Assembly (NCBI GenBank): GCA_946807835.1
Contig: OX327702.1
Span: 16,120,001 to 16,184,000 of the forward strand
From: Ailanthus altissimus
Taxonomy: Eukaryota; Streptophyta; Magnoliopsida; Sapindales; Simaroubaceae
Direction: 5' to 3'
DNA: 64,000 nucleotides
Part shown: positions 49,254 through 61,790 of the stretch, one piece after another
How positions within the stretch are numbered: position 1 is the first letter of the stretch
Layout of the letters: every line of letters starts with the position of its first letter
Program-made: the position numbers and the translations under genes
Notes under the pieces: generated by a model
Seen by the model: only the letters and a program-made list of their open reading frames with translations
What the model was told of the DNA's origin: nothing
Databases searched by the model: none

Positions 49254-52200
49254 ATAGCATCGCATCGATGAAGCAATGACTTACGACTGCTGGGGTGGTG
49301 CAAGCTCTAGAATTACCATTGCATTATCTCTATCTATCGTTGGAGCATTTTTCCTTTTCTGAACGCTAGAGTATTCTAAATTTTATTGCCATAACATTCA
49401 TTGTCAACTTTACAAATTTTGCATTTAAGTCTAGATTTCAAATTTTGACTCCAAGTTTTGCTCTAATTTCTTCACTTTTTATCTTTTAAATATCAATCCC
49501 TAAAAATCAAAATTAAGCAAATAAATAGCCTTTTATTCACTAAAAAAAATTACTAAGTAAATTGGGAACAAAATATAGCTTTATTTCACTCTCATCAAAC
49601 TCCCTAAGCTTAAAGAATTGCTCGTCCTCGAGCAAGAAGAGATAAAATAAAAAGGAATATATAAGCTTGACTTATAAAGACTCAATAGACATGACAAGCT
49701 TGTTTGAATTTATTATCATAATGAAGTTTCAAAGACTTTTTATAATATCAACAAGTCAAGTCAGAATTAAAAAATAGCTTTTAATAACTCAAAATACCAT
49801 CATTAAGTTCTTCATTCTTTCCTATAAATAATCACCTTGTGTGTGTGCAGTCAGCAAGTAATAGTCAAATTCTACCTAGATTTATTCAAGGAATTAAGAT
49901 TGTATAGAAAGATAGTGTCATGACATATTTTAATTTGTAATAACACTACCATAAACTTGTTTTCCATACCATTCTCTACTAATGTAGAAAGACATATGTC
50001 TAGGGATCTATTAGGTCTTTTATCAACCTGTAACATAAGGCTATGGTCAATGTGGGATATAAGTATAAACATTTTTTTGCTCAAGTTACACCATGAACAC
50101 TAGGCTTTCTTAGAATCTTCTTAATCTTTCTTTCCTTGATTTATCTCATCTCCAAAACGTTTTATGTTTTCATCCTTCTTTTAACCACTACTTTTTTAAG
50201 AATTTCTTCTTTTTCCTATATTGGGAGTATAAAGAATTTAAAGAGTTTGTTTTTTTTTAAATAAATAACAAATGACATACCCCTAAACTTAGATTAAATA
50301 CTAACTAGACTTTATTGATTTCTACTCATTCCATACAATATGGTACCTTTTTTTTCATACAATTATAACATTTTTCACCTTCCAAGAGTATCTCTAATTA
50401 AACCCAAGATTTATAGTGTAACTGGTAAGTTTTTGGGATAAATAAGCTTAAAGTCTAGGCTTTGTAATATGGTTTACAAAAATGGTATTTAGGCTTAAAA
50501 AGGATAAGTAGGGATAAATATATATCTAAGGTAAGCTATAAAGACTTAATTAGTCCAAAGGTGGCCTAATTTCATTTCCTTATTCATATGTTTCCTAGAA
50601 TTTTACCTCAAGTGGTAATCTAGCAAGTTTTAGAGCGTTTTTCCTCAAGACTTGAGTGTACCACTTAAATATGAGCATCTTTAAGCAAAAGTTCAACTAA
50701 ACATGCTTTATTTTAATGTGCATATAAATAGGTGATCAAATGCAAGGTCAAAAAATTAGTCTTTAAATTCTGGTATATGGATTATTTCAAGTGTTTATCT
50801 TTTTCTAAGAAACTATAAAAAATAAATTTTAGTCGATATACTATTTCTTATCATTGACTGATGAGCATCATCTCAACCTAACAGAAAATAAGAGAATAGG
50901 CAAACAGAGATTAAATATAAAAGAATGAGAAAATATAGGCAGAGTCATATTGCTACTATTTTGCTTTTCTTTCATATAACCAACTCTAAAAGCAACAAAT
51001 AACAGGATATAAAATAAAACATAAATATAAATAATGAAAGTTAAAAATAAATATTGTATAAGAAGTGTTTTACATCCCCCAAACTTAGACTTGACATGGT
51101 CCCATAGAGGAAAAATAAATGAAAACGTAACACTTCCTTGTCTGTTGTAGAGCGCGAGCTCAGTCATCCAAAATATGATCTGGCTTGATCTTTAAATCAT
51201 CATAATCCTTGTTCTCATAATAGCAATGGGCGGTATGATTGGTAGTGGAGGAAGCATGCTCGTATCGATTTCAAAATGTACAATACATAATGTGTCCACT
51301 GTAGCATATAACATTGGAAATTGAGAGTCTCACTCTTAACGTCATCAAACTATTAACACTGCTCTGCAATCTGAGTCTCTATCTGATTAAGGTGGCCAAG
51401 TATGGTTATTGGTCACGAAGAAGAGGCAGCAAGTGCATCAACTGGTGAGGCGGCTGTTGGTAGTGGGCCTTGCTATAGATCCTTTGCTTTGTAAGGCATG
51501 CATATGCTAGTATCTCGCCCTCAATGGCCTGCCCAATGTTGACAAAGCAATCCATCATAATGGTGTAGAGGAATACCATTTGAGGTTTAGTGATGTCATG
51601 CGTAGAGGATATCAGCAATAAGCAAACAACAAGGAATTTATACCAAGCTTTAGTCTCTAGGCTCATGTATCTAGATAGAAATGTCACGAGACATCCTATA
51701 TTTTCCTCCTTTGGGTCTTATGACTGAATAGTCTCTAATTGATCTCTCTATAGTTTGGATCTTTGCATATTTGCTAGTACTTATCCTCTATGGTTATTGG
51801 TAAGCTAAAATATTTGTTGATGGTAGCCACATCAAATGCCACTATCTTCCTTCTAACAAATATGAGACAACCATTGTGTTTGGCTGCATTAGTGTAGAAT
51901 TTATAGATGATCAGTGTGACACTAGCATTTGGCTGCTGGCAAAATATATCTCAATGACAGCTTTGTATTATAGCCCTAATCCGTGGATGGCGAAGATCTT
52001 CCAGATCAAATCCCCTCTAATAATGAAGGGCTTCTTAAGTACCTTGCTAGTATATTGTTCCTGGGCGTTAGTTAAAATAAGGAAGGAAGTGTCATAAAAT
52101 ACATCACCCATCGTAGTGGTTCGTGCTCTTTATAGTGCCATACTTAAAATTGAAGTGTAGATGGTGATTGATATCCCATTACAATGCAATAATAACGAGG

Positions 52201-52430
52201 TAATTGCTCAAGTTAAGAAGCCATAAGACATACCAAAATTTTGATCATATGGACTCTGAATACATAATTAGGAAAATCTTGACTATTAGAGATGTGATAG
52301 TATCCAGGATACATTCCATGGATAACGTAGTAGACCCACTCAAGCCTTAACTCTTAAGGTATTTGAGAAATACGTGAAGTTGATAGATATGAGATATCAT
52401 AATAAATGACACTAGAGCAAGTGAGAGTTT
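49254..52430 (-). mobile_element. Athila-type element, minus strand, 3' portion
   Basis: Read on the minus strand it holds a third-ORF remnant (52090-51390), a purine tract (GTTTGGGGGATG near 51063-51090) and a spacer matching 43400-43860. The GCTCGAGGACGAGCAA signature and a purine tract (49598-49635) come next, then 344 bp of LTR starting TGATGAG at 49597. The LTR is cut off at 49254, where the + strand element ends. No gag or pol is present. Confidence 0.65.
51390..52090 (-). pseudogene. Third ORF (putative plant transposon protein domain) of the minus-strand element
   Basis: The open piece 51406-51687 contains SLETKAWYKFLVVC followed by STHDIT and VFLYTIMMDCFVNIGQAIEG. This is the pattern found in the + strand copy at 8850-9060 (LWHYFIAINLMP, VLYAILIGRTN). 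Upstream, a piece near 51800-51870 reads VAFDVATINKYFSLP, matching INRYYGLPN. Stops and frame changes are frequent. Function of the family is unknown. Confidence 0.6.
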
Positions 52431-54765
52431 ATTGGAGATGATGCTTACGTGCTATTCCAATATTGTATAAATATTAATGGTTTAATATTTATACAATAAA
52501 AATTTTAAATAAAGTCGTTAATATTAAATAATAAATGGTAAGATGCTTGTAACATTATAGACACTGTATGATCTAAAAGAGTTTAGATTAGTGCTAAGAG
52601 TTAGCAATGCTAAGAGTTATAAGTGCTAAGAGTTAGCACTGCTAAGAGTTAATAGGTTATAAGAGTTAGCAAAATCTAAGAGTTAGAACCTTGTTTGAAA
52701 TAGAACAAACACCTAAGAATATATTAGTAATAACATAGTTGCAAGGAGTTACAAATAATGCTAAAAAATTTCATTACGTAGTATGTTCTCGAACAAATCG
52801 TTCTTGATCTATCTTTACCAATGCGGGTCTATCGGTGAAATGTTTTCATATAAATTAGTGTATTTCTATATGTGGATACTCCAGATGGTTAGTCTTAGCA
52901 GATCATGAGCTTAGTTAAAGCTTATATAAGCATATAGGTATTCAGTAAGGACTAGGTATTGAAAAAACTCATAAAGACCTCAGATAGACATCCCATAAAG
53001 TCGTCAATTATAGGTCTTATTGAGTTTAGTAGTATTTGTGATCCTTTGACCTGAGTGCCACAGTGGGCTTATGAGTGATCACCATACTTTGGTTCCACAA
53101 ATGTTAGAGACCTTTCATGGTCTGACCGTTGTATGTCACTTGGTATGGTTCTATGCTTATAGAGTCTGGTGTACGTAGATATAGGATCCGTCAGCTTATA
53201 TGGGTGAGTTGTATATCCTGATACTCTAATAGTGTATTTCAGAAAGTCTTATGACCACAAGCATAAACCCTGAAAAAGAGTTTTTATTAGGGTTAAAACA
53301 ATATTGTAAAAATGTTTGCGGATGTTGTTTGTAAAAATAAGAATCTATGAGATAAGTTCACAGTTGAGCATATAGAGATTTGATAATGATGATCTATATA
53401 TCTGCTTTTCTAAAATATAAGTGACGAAAGGATTATATGAATATATTATGACTTCAATTTGTATGGTCTAACACGCCGCTTTGTAATATATGTAACATGT
53501 GTATGGCATCAGTCACGGACATACAGAGAAGTTCCATATGACAACCTTAGAGTGGACCTAGGTCATCCCATAATATGAAGTGTACTTATTGTGTACTGAG
53601 ACAACAGATTGGATTAAATAGTTCGATCTATAAAATTTTAACAAACCAAATATTTGTTTTAGGATCCCTTGGTTTACTGACTTATCAAGACTTAAGTATT
53701 ATGTATACCATTAATAAGTTAAGAAGAGTCGTTGATCAATAGAATGATGACAAGTGGCATAATTTAAACCATGGATTGTTTGATTTGTAGTTGACTAATT
53801 TGACCTTGCTTTTTAGATAAGTAAGTTCAATTTAATATAGCAAAAATAGTTTTTGCTATAAATAATATAATTAGCCAAATAAACAAAAGAAAAATAATTG
53901 GGTATGGCTTAGGTAAGGCATGGTAGGTCCTTACTTTGAAATTAAAAGGGAAATGAATAAAATGAAAATGTGTGTTTTTTCATTTGAAAATTCAACAAAA
54001 TAATCATCCATTACATGCTTCAAAGTGAATGGTGCAAAATGTTTGCAATTAAATAATGTAAAAGTATTTATATTATCTAAAAATAATAAGGCATAGCAAG
54101 ACATATGTTGTGGGACCTTTTTCCTTTGACAAATTGAGAGGGAAAATGGCTATAAAATAAAATGTATTTTAATTTTTAAGTGTGATTGTTTAGCAAAAAC
54201 AATAGAGATGAGGAGAAAGAGAGTGAGAGCATTTGCTTTTGTGTTTCAAGATTTGAAATAAAAAGTGGCTTCTACTCATCATCCTTTTCTTTTGGCTGGG
54301 CAAGATTGAAGCAAATAGAAATTGGTTTTGTTGTTCAAAAGTTGAACAAAAGAAAAACTATTTCATTACTTTGAAACAAATATAATTATTTAAAGTATTT
54401 AACTAATAATCCAAAAGTTAAAGAGTTTAAACTAGAGTTAAGAGTTAGCCAATTTTGTGTTTAAGAGTTAAACACAATTTATTGGAATTGGAGTTGCTAT
54501 TCAAGAGGCTCAAGCCCACTTAAGTTGGGTCCTAGAATTGCCGACACTTATGCTTTGTGGTGGACTCCAATTTTGATTCAAAAGCTTAACAAGGTGATTC
54601 TCAATATTTATTTTATTTAAGTAATGAAATACTTAAATTTAAATGTGTTTGTTGCACTAGAAAATTAGATTTTTGGTTCTGCTACTGAATATTTATGTAT
54701 GAAATGCATAAATTATAATGTAATAAACACACGGCACATGCATGCACCCTAGTAATACGGTACAC
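52430..54765 (+). mobile_element. K-family LTR copy K3 (ends approximate)
   Basis: It follows K1 from GATGCTTACGTGC at the start to AATAAACACACGGCACATGC near the end, including the GACCTTTCATGGTCTGACCGT segment (53110). It has six TAAGAGTTA words between 52590 and 52690. The middle part (53700-54350) differs strongly from K1, so K3 belongs to a diverged subfamily. No clean target duplication is seen. The open frame 54186-54374 is not conserved in K1 and is not called. Confidence 0.7.
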
Positions 54766-54774
54766 TTTCACTGC

Positions 54775-57700
54775 CTACAAGGCTCAATAAATGCAATTAA
54801 CTACTGCCTATTTGAAGATCGACACCAGCCAGGATCCAACTCCTCTTGCCTACTCTGTACCACCGACTGCAGTTTATGCTAACAATGAGAAGGATGAGAG
54901 TTATATTATAGACAATATAGACGAAGAGTGAGGATACAATTCATCATTCTAATTTTACCGCTTACCATGGAGACCGTGTCATAATTTTAGTTTGGAGGGG
55001 GGGGAAACACTTATTCTTGAAATTGCTTCATTTTTTTTATCTTCATTTTATTTTTATTTATGTATTTTCTTTTATGTATTTTTATTTCATATTGTTCTTA
55101 TTGAGTCTTGGATTAGAAGATGATTATGGGTCAATGATAAGAAATAAAAAATTGATTGTAAAAGCCATAATTCTCAGGAATCAATAGAAGCTATAATTAT
55201 TCATATGTATTAATCTGATGTAAATTTTTTACCTTATCTATGATTACTTGAAACCATTGAGCGTATAGTTAGATTACTTAAGTTAATTCTGACTGAGAGA
55301 AAGTTTATGCATAACAAGTATACAAAAGGTCTTAAATCACTTTAGAACATGTTTGTTTATTACTCGAGAAGAAATCCTAGGACACACATAATTAGAAAAA
55401 TGATTTTAGGCCTTATTTGGAATATTTGAGCCTTTCTAGCCTACCTTTAGAATTTATCCCTAGTCATCCCCTTTGAGCCTAAATGCTATTTTCTTTGATA
55501 ATCACAAAATTTACACCTTAGCCAAATTTAATATCTCTTATAACAAACCCAACACACCATAGTAGTTTCGTTAGAATACTCTACGAAAGATTGGGTCTAT
55601 GAAAAAGAGAAACTGAGAAGGGAAGACATATGTGGTTTTGCTAGTTCAAACAAATTATACAAGTTTAAGTTTGGAAAAATTATTCAAATTCATATAGAAT
55701 AGATTTTGTTTTTAAAAAAATGTATTCCCTTAGCTTAAAAACAAGTTTGAGCAATAAAAATCAATGAGAGAAAGTAAGAAATTAAGTTTGGGAGAGACCC
55801 AATCAAGGATTTCAAGGGTTTGATTAGGTCTAGTATGTTTATATTATGAGTAAAACTGAAAAACGAATCCAATTATCCTACCCTTACCTTAAGCCTTAAA
55901 TTCCAAGCCAAATAAAGTCTTAATTGATCTTTGGTTATGTGTATACCTACATTATTAGAGAGTGATATAGAAAGTAAGCCTATGAAAATGAAATCGAAAT
56001 AGAAATTTCATAGAGACCACATTCCCTCTTATATGCATAACCAACATATGGGCATTTAACTAATAATAATGACTATACATATACACATACACACAAGGTA
56101 ATCACTTGTAGGGTAAAATAAGTATGAGAGTTAGTCATAGCGGATTTTTATGGTATTTAAAAATTCTTTAGAGTTATAGGTGTGAAACAATCTTTGCGGT
56201 CAAGTAATTATCAATTAATCTATCAATTTATTTTTAAGTTAATATTACTAGTTTTATTTTCTCTTTTCTCAAGAATGAGAAAATTATTAAGTTGGTAGGA
56301 GTTTGATAGGCTTAATTATGTTCATATTTGTTATTCAAATTCAAAATTTTGGCTATTTATGCACATTATGATAGAATTATAAGTTTAAAGACTTTTGACG
56401 TAATGAAGATAAAAATTAGACAAGAAAATGGGCAAAAAGGAAAAAATGAAAGCCAACACTACGACCTAGAAAGCAACGTTGTCGCACTAAGAGTAGAAAA
56501 AAAACGTTCCTAAAGACAAAACCTAAGCACTACAACGTAGCATGCTAAGGTTACGACACTGAAAACATAAAAAGTAATTGCTCCAAGTCAAAATTTGAGA
56601 GCCATAGTACCTAAAGCTTAGGCCGAAGCACTAACATGACCCATAATTAGTAAATATCTAGAAGCTAAATGCTGCAAAACTATGAAGGTGGCACCACAGT
56701 GATTAACCCAAATCGAGCTAGCACTATACCACTGGGTCGTCAAGTTATAGCGCTAGGGTGAAAATTGATAAATTCTGTCTTGACTTAGACGCGAAGGATA
56801 CCTTATTTGAGAGCTTTTAAGTCTATAAATAGAATCTTTTTTAGCCAAAAAACCAATAGAGAGAAGAAGAGAGCATAAAAGAGAACAAGTTGATTAGAAT
56901 TTAGAGCGAATTTAAAGATTAAGGGAAGACTTCTATAGCAAGGAAGAGAGGGAGATGAAGATTTCATGGCACTATCTCTTTTCTTCTACTTTTTTTATTT
57001 GTTATAGATTTTTTTCTCTTCATGATGATGATTTTTATATGCACTAGAACTCTATTTTTCATCATGAGTTAGTTCTTATTACTATGATTAAAACTTTGAA
57101 CTCGATATGTAGTTGAATTTGGTTTCTTTTCTTATTTTATAAAATCAGTATCAGAATTATTCCATTTATTTTTGCTTAATTCTTTCTATTTATTTGGCCA
57201 ATATTAGATTGTTGTAAGAACCATAAAAAACTTTTTAAAATGGATTTATGTGTTTAACCTATGATAAACTAATATATGATCATATTATAACAACTATGAG
57301 TTTCATATGAGATAGAATATACTTATATGGAATATATAATTTTTAAAAGACATATTTTAAATGAATTTTGTCCTCATCTAATTACCATAGGAATATAGGT
57401 AATTGTTAGAGAAAAATATATTCACTTGACCATCGGGAAATGCTAGTAAATGTATTAGGAATCTTAGCTAATAATTCATATTGAATGATTAAATTAAGAA
57501 AAAAAATTACTTTATTAAAGTAAAGTATCAAGGGATAGTTATAATCTTAGGTTTTATTTGATATTGGTGACTCGTACTTGTTACTTTAGTTATGTCCTTA
57601 TTATTTTGTTTATTTAGATAAGTTTTTTTTATATATTTGGTCATTTGGATAAAAGTAGGACGACACATATTTAGTACTTCACAATAATAGAATAAATTTT

Positions 57701-57776
57701 CTCGTAGGAATGATACTATACTCACTCTTTATTACTTGTTTATGATCGTATGAACTTGTGCTTTTATCAAACCACA
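54775..57776 (+). mobile_element. 3' end of a further Athila-type element with its LTR
   Basis: 54775-54960 looks like the last codons of a third ORF. A purine tract (AGGGGGGGGAAACAC, about 54996-55011) and a spacer collinear with 43200-43860 and 46965-47700 follow. The decayed GAGGATGAGC-type signature (TCAAGAATGAGAAA, 56267-56280) precedes the LTR at 56304-57776, which runs TGATAGG...ACCACA. A TATA box (GTCTATAAATAG) lies near 56821. It joins the minus-strand Tat-type element at 57777. Confidence 0.65.
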
Positions 57777-57799
57777 ATAACACTCTTCTCTACGAATCC

Positions 57800-59890
57800 C
57801 ACCAATGGGGATAGAGACATGTGCCAGTTATGGTGATTCAATCCTGATCCTATCAAGTGTATCCTTGTAAATAACTTCTATTAACATCCATGTGTTAACT
57901 ATCATATAGGCTACCTCATTGGTTCTAATCCTTAAAGTTACAACTAGGTCATCATCATGGGTGAAAATTAATCCTCTATAATCCTCCTTAATGAACAAAA
58001 TGGACATATGCAGTGCAACTGGATCAATAAAGGCGCTTAATATATTATATGGATCTCCTATCCTTCATCAACATCACTTGTAATTTCCCTTATGTAGCTT
58101 CTTACTGCCCTTTCAGAGTTCTTAGCCCTTGTTAGGCCCCCAAATATGACAATAACATTGAGATCTTTCTTATGGACGACTCTTTCATCCTTGTCTTCCT
58201 TAATCCTCTATTTTACTTAGTGCTTAACTCACGTTGATCACTCTTAACTCCCTCAAAGAATTCCTTCAATAATCTATTCCTAATCAGCTCTTTAATATAC
58301 TATCTGAGTTTGAATCAATCTTCTTTGTTGTGCCTATAATTTTCTTGGAATTTATTGTACCTTTACTTTCTCCTCCAATTTATGATCCCCTCTATAGAGG
58401 TAGGCCTCTTTAGCCACCCTTGTTTCTGATGGAAAAAATGATGTTCTCTCTTGAGATGTTGAGTTAACTATAAGGTGGAAATTGAGAGACCTTTACAGTC
58501 TCCAATAGGGTTTGCCAAATGAACTTAAGAGAGGTTGCAACCTCAATGAGGCTAGATCCTCCCACAAGCAGGGTCTTTTAATCGGTGGGTGTAATGTTAG
58601 AGATGGCTTAGCTCTCTTTAGTGTTTTCTTTGGTCTTGAGCCTTTCACTTTCTCTTCTTGTCTCTTTATATGAAACTTCTCATCTATCTTTATATATTTA
58701 AACTCCCTAGTATAGAATTCCCCATATGACTTTGGCTTTGTGTCTTGAAAGATAAACCATGGTTTCCCAATTATAAGGATTTTTGAAAGTTAATGAGTGA
58801 ATCTTTAATACCGAAAACATCCATGTCCTTAACCTTCTTGTAAAACCTTTGAAAAAACTTCCTTCAGTGCTCAAACTTACATTGCGTAACATATAGCAAT
58901 GTTTAAGGGTCCTTAGGCCTACCCCACATATAATGGAATTAGGAAACAAATGCATGAGAGAACTAGTTGAAACTATACACCGAGTCTGGTTCTAAGGTTT
59001 AAAGCTAAACCTTAACTATCCTAGATAGAGTATAGTGGAACAAAAGACATATGGCATTAGCACTTGGTCCATATAAATTTCATGTGGGCTATTGGGTCAG
59101 GCTTTCCCTTATAGCTAATTACGTATGGCATCCTAAGTATTATCGAAAAAATGGAAATTCCAATACCAATAGTAAAAGGAGATTGAGTCATTGTAACTAG
59201 GAAAAGATTTACACAACATCCTTAGTATGACGCATGTCTTATAGTTCTTGTTGGATCTTGTCAACTTTCTCGAGGAGTTTAGCGACAAGGCTATCTGACT
59301 CACTAGCAGCCTCCTCCTGATGAGCATGAACTTTGTCATTCAAAAAGTTTCATATGTCCATTTTGACATGTTTGTCTCCTCTCTAAGTTTTTGTAATCCT
59401 TTACCTGCTCTTGGCTAGGGACAAGAGCTCTTTATTATAGTGAGTATGGTTTTTGCCATTGTTTACTTGCCTATTGTGCAATGTCTTCAGAGAAATGTGA
59501 CTTTAAGGCTACTTATGCCTTTCTCTAACCACCGTCAGGGTTAGCCACTTGCAAATTGTGATTGTTGGAGTCCTTTTATGCCTTTCTCTAACCACCATCA
59601 CCAACGATACTGGTGACAATATGTCTTGTCTCCTCAAAAAAACTCTTTAAATTGTTTTGTAATTACTAGTATGTCTTTTCTTTTTAGTTGTTGAGATGTT
59701 TGGTGGCTATTTCTTTGGTGTTTTTGATAAGCTTTTATAAAGGTTTATTTAGGTCCTTAGATATTTTTTCTATGGGCGAGTTTGTAGTAAAAGATATAGT
59801 TTCCCATACTGTTTAAGACATGTCAAACTAATAAGGATCTTTAGTAAGTCAAATTTTGGCAAAGCTATAAAAGAAAGGGCTTCTCTTGAA
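57800..59890 (-). pseudogene. gag-protease remnant of the minus-strand Tat-type element
   Basis: The open piece 58707-58955 and neighbouring fragments are gag-like. Near 58270-58400 the minus strand reads a HNKEDWFKLR...YIKELIRN segment, the C-terminal gag block that precedes the protease in this group, although the expected zinc-binding cysteines are lost. Near 57840-57960 it reads HDDDLVVTLRI followed by a degenerate active-site segment (NTW in place of D-N/T-G). Stops and frame changes occur throughout. Confidence 0.55.
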
Positions 59891-59892
59891 CT

Positions 59893-59912
59893 CTCTACAA
59901 TTGACGCCAAAA
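59893..59912 (-). other. Primer-binding site of the minus-strand Tat-type element
   Basis: On the minus strand TTTTGGCGTCAATTGTAGAG directly follows the LTR end. It corresponds to the TTGGCGCCGT-type site usual in the Tat group, with decay. Confidence 0.6.
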
Positions 59913-61790
59913 TGTTTAGGGTCAAAGTGGTTTCAGCCGTGAGCTCCTAAATACTTAAGGATTATTTTTAGACTAGGAAGTGAAAGGATGAACTAAGCTA
60001 GATCTTTGATTTTTTGATAGTTGATGCTTGAATAGTTGACAAATAGATGTAAATAGAGCTTAGATCAAGTTCAATGAGTGGTTGGTGCTAATAAGGGTAG
60101 CTGGCGATGGCCCTTCTATGCTTAAGTTAGTAAAAGAACTTTAGGTAGCACGTTTTGTTATGGTTTTTCCTTAGAGAGAGTTAGAGAAGAAGAAGAAAAA
60201 TTAGTTCTTCGAGTTTGTCGTGTTCTCCCTTATGTGTGCAAAAATGTAAATGAATATATCTTTTTACTAGAGATTTATAGGGCTAGAAAATATACCCCTC
60301 AGGGTGACACATGGAGATATATCATTGGTAAAATTTATTATCTGATGGGGGAATTTTCTAGATATACCATATTTAGGGCTATTTTGGTAAGTACACCATT
60401 TGACTTAATGAAGAAGTTGCCTTCTTATTGGGTGTTTTCTAAAGAGTAACAAACTTGTAGGCCTCAACCTTAATGTCTAGTTGATGAGTGTATTTATATC
60501 TATCGATTTAATCTCTTAAACTTGATAATTGCTCAATTTAAATAAGAATATATATTTCTTAATGTGTATTAATATTTTTGTAAGCTCTAAGTTAACAGAG
60601 CTATTTTGAATGAAAAGTCAAGGAAAACAAGCAAAAATATCAAAAGGGCTACAATGATTACTAAAGTAGTAATGAATGAACAATACTTTTACTATAATGC
60701 CCTACCATGGCGCCAAAAAAATGAGGCTGCGTAAAATAGTAAAAGTAAAAAGGAATTACTAGTTGGATACTATTAACATAAATAGTATCCCCCCTGCAGT
60801 GTCAAAATCCAACACCAATTCGACCATAAGCTTGGCACTCCAGCCCTAAAAATTGGGTCGCAACGCCATTCGATGCAAAGAAACCCATTTTGCATTAATT
60901 TTAGGACCTATAAAAAGACAGCTAAAGGTCTCATTTGAGAAAATGAGGAAGAGCATGAAATTTTGAGAGAAAACTAAGGGTTTAAGTAAGAGAAATATAC
61001 TTAGAGCTTAAATTGTAAAAAATCATTGAAGATTGAAGGCCTCAAGGGTTTCTCAAATTTACTTTAATTTGAAATTTTTATTTGTAATTTATTTTGTTTG
61101 AAACATGGTTACTCTTATGAACTCTTGATTATTGTATTTGTATATTTGACTATGGATAACTAAATTCCAAGTTCTAAGGTTTGATGTAACTCTACTTAAT
61201 ACTATGTTTTGATATGTAATATTGATTAATGACTATCTTGTATTTATCATTTATACTTTTTATGATTTTAATGCTTCGAATTGGATTGAGAAATTGATTA
61301 GATAATTTAGACTTGTGGGTTATGTGCTTAGAAAAGTTTAATCCATGTATTAGAATTAAAAAGCATAGCCCTGATTTTATTATGTTGGAAGATAAATAGA
61401 ATTAGGGTAATCACTTAAGGGTAATTTAATGCATGTATAGATAACAAATTAGATAAAGATATCAACTTGCTTGTGTATGCACAAGATCTCATTTGGCATT
61501 AGGGAGTGGTAATGAGATTAGCTCTAAATCCTTGATTAATGAATTCACAAAATTAGTTGTTAATCACTAACTATAAAGAATATAGGAACGGTAAAGCGAA
61601 ATTAAGACCCTAAGACATTTTACCATAGAATTTTAACCTCATTGATTTACTAAATTATTTATTTTAAGCATCTTTAATTTTATATTTCAACTTAGTCTTT
61701 AAATTGGCATAGATAGAGTTAGGTTGTCAACGCCATAGTACTTAGCATTAATTTAGGACACCAATCATCATGGAAACAATGCTCACTCAT

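Larger units (their letters stand above)
57777..60467 (-). mobile_element. 5' half of a Tat-type gypsy element, minus strand
   Basis: On the minus strand the order is LTR (60467-59913), primer-binding site, gag (to about 58270) and protease (to about 57800), then truncation at the LTR of the neighbouring element. The LTR contains a TATA box (CCTATAAATC near 60270-60282) and ends TAAACA. All coding parts are broken. Confidence 0.65.
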
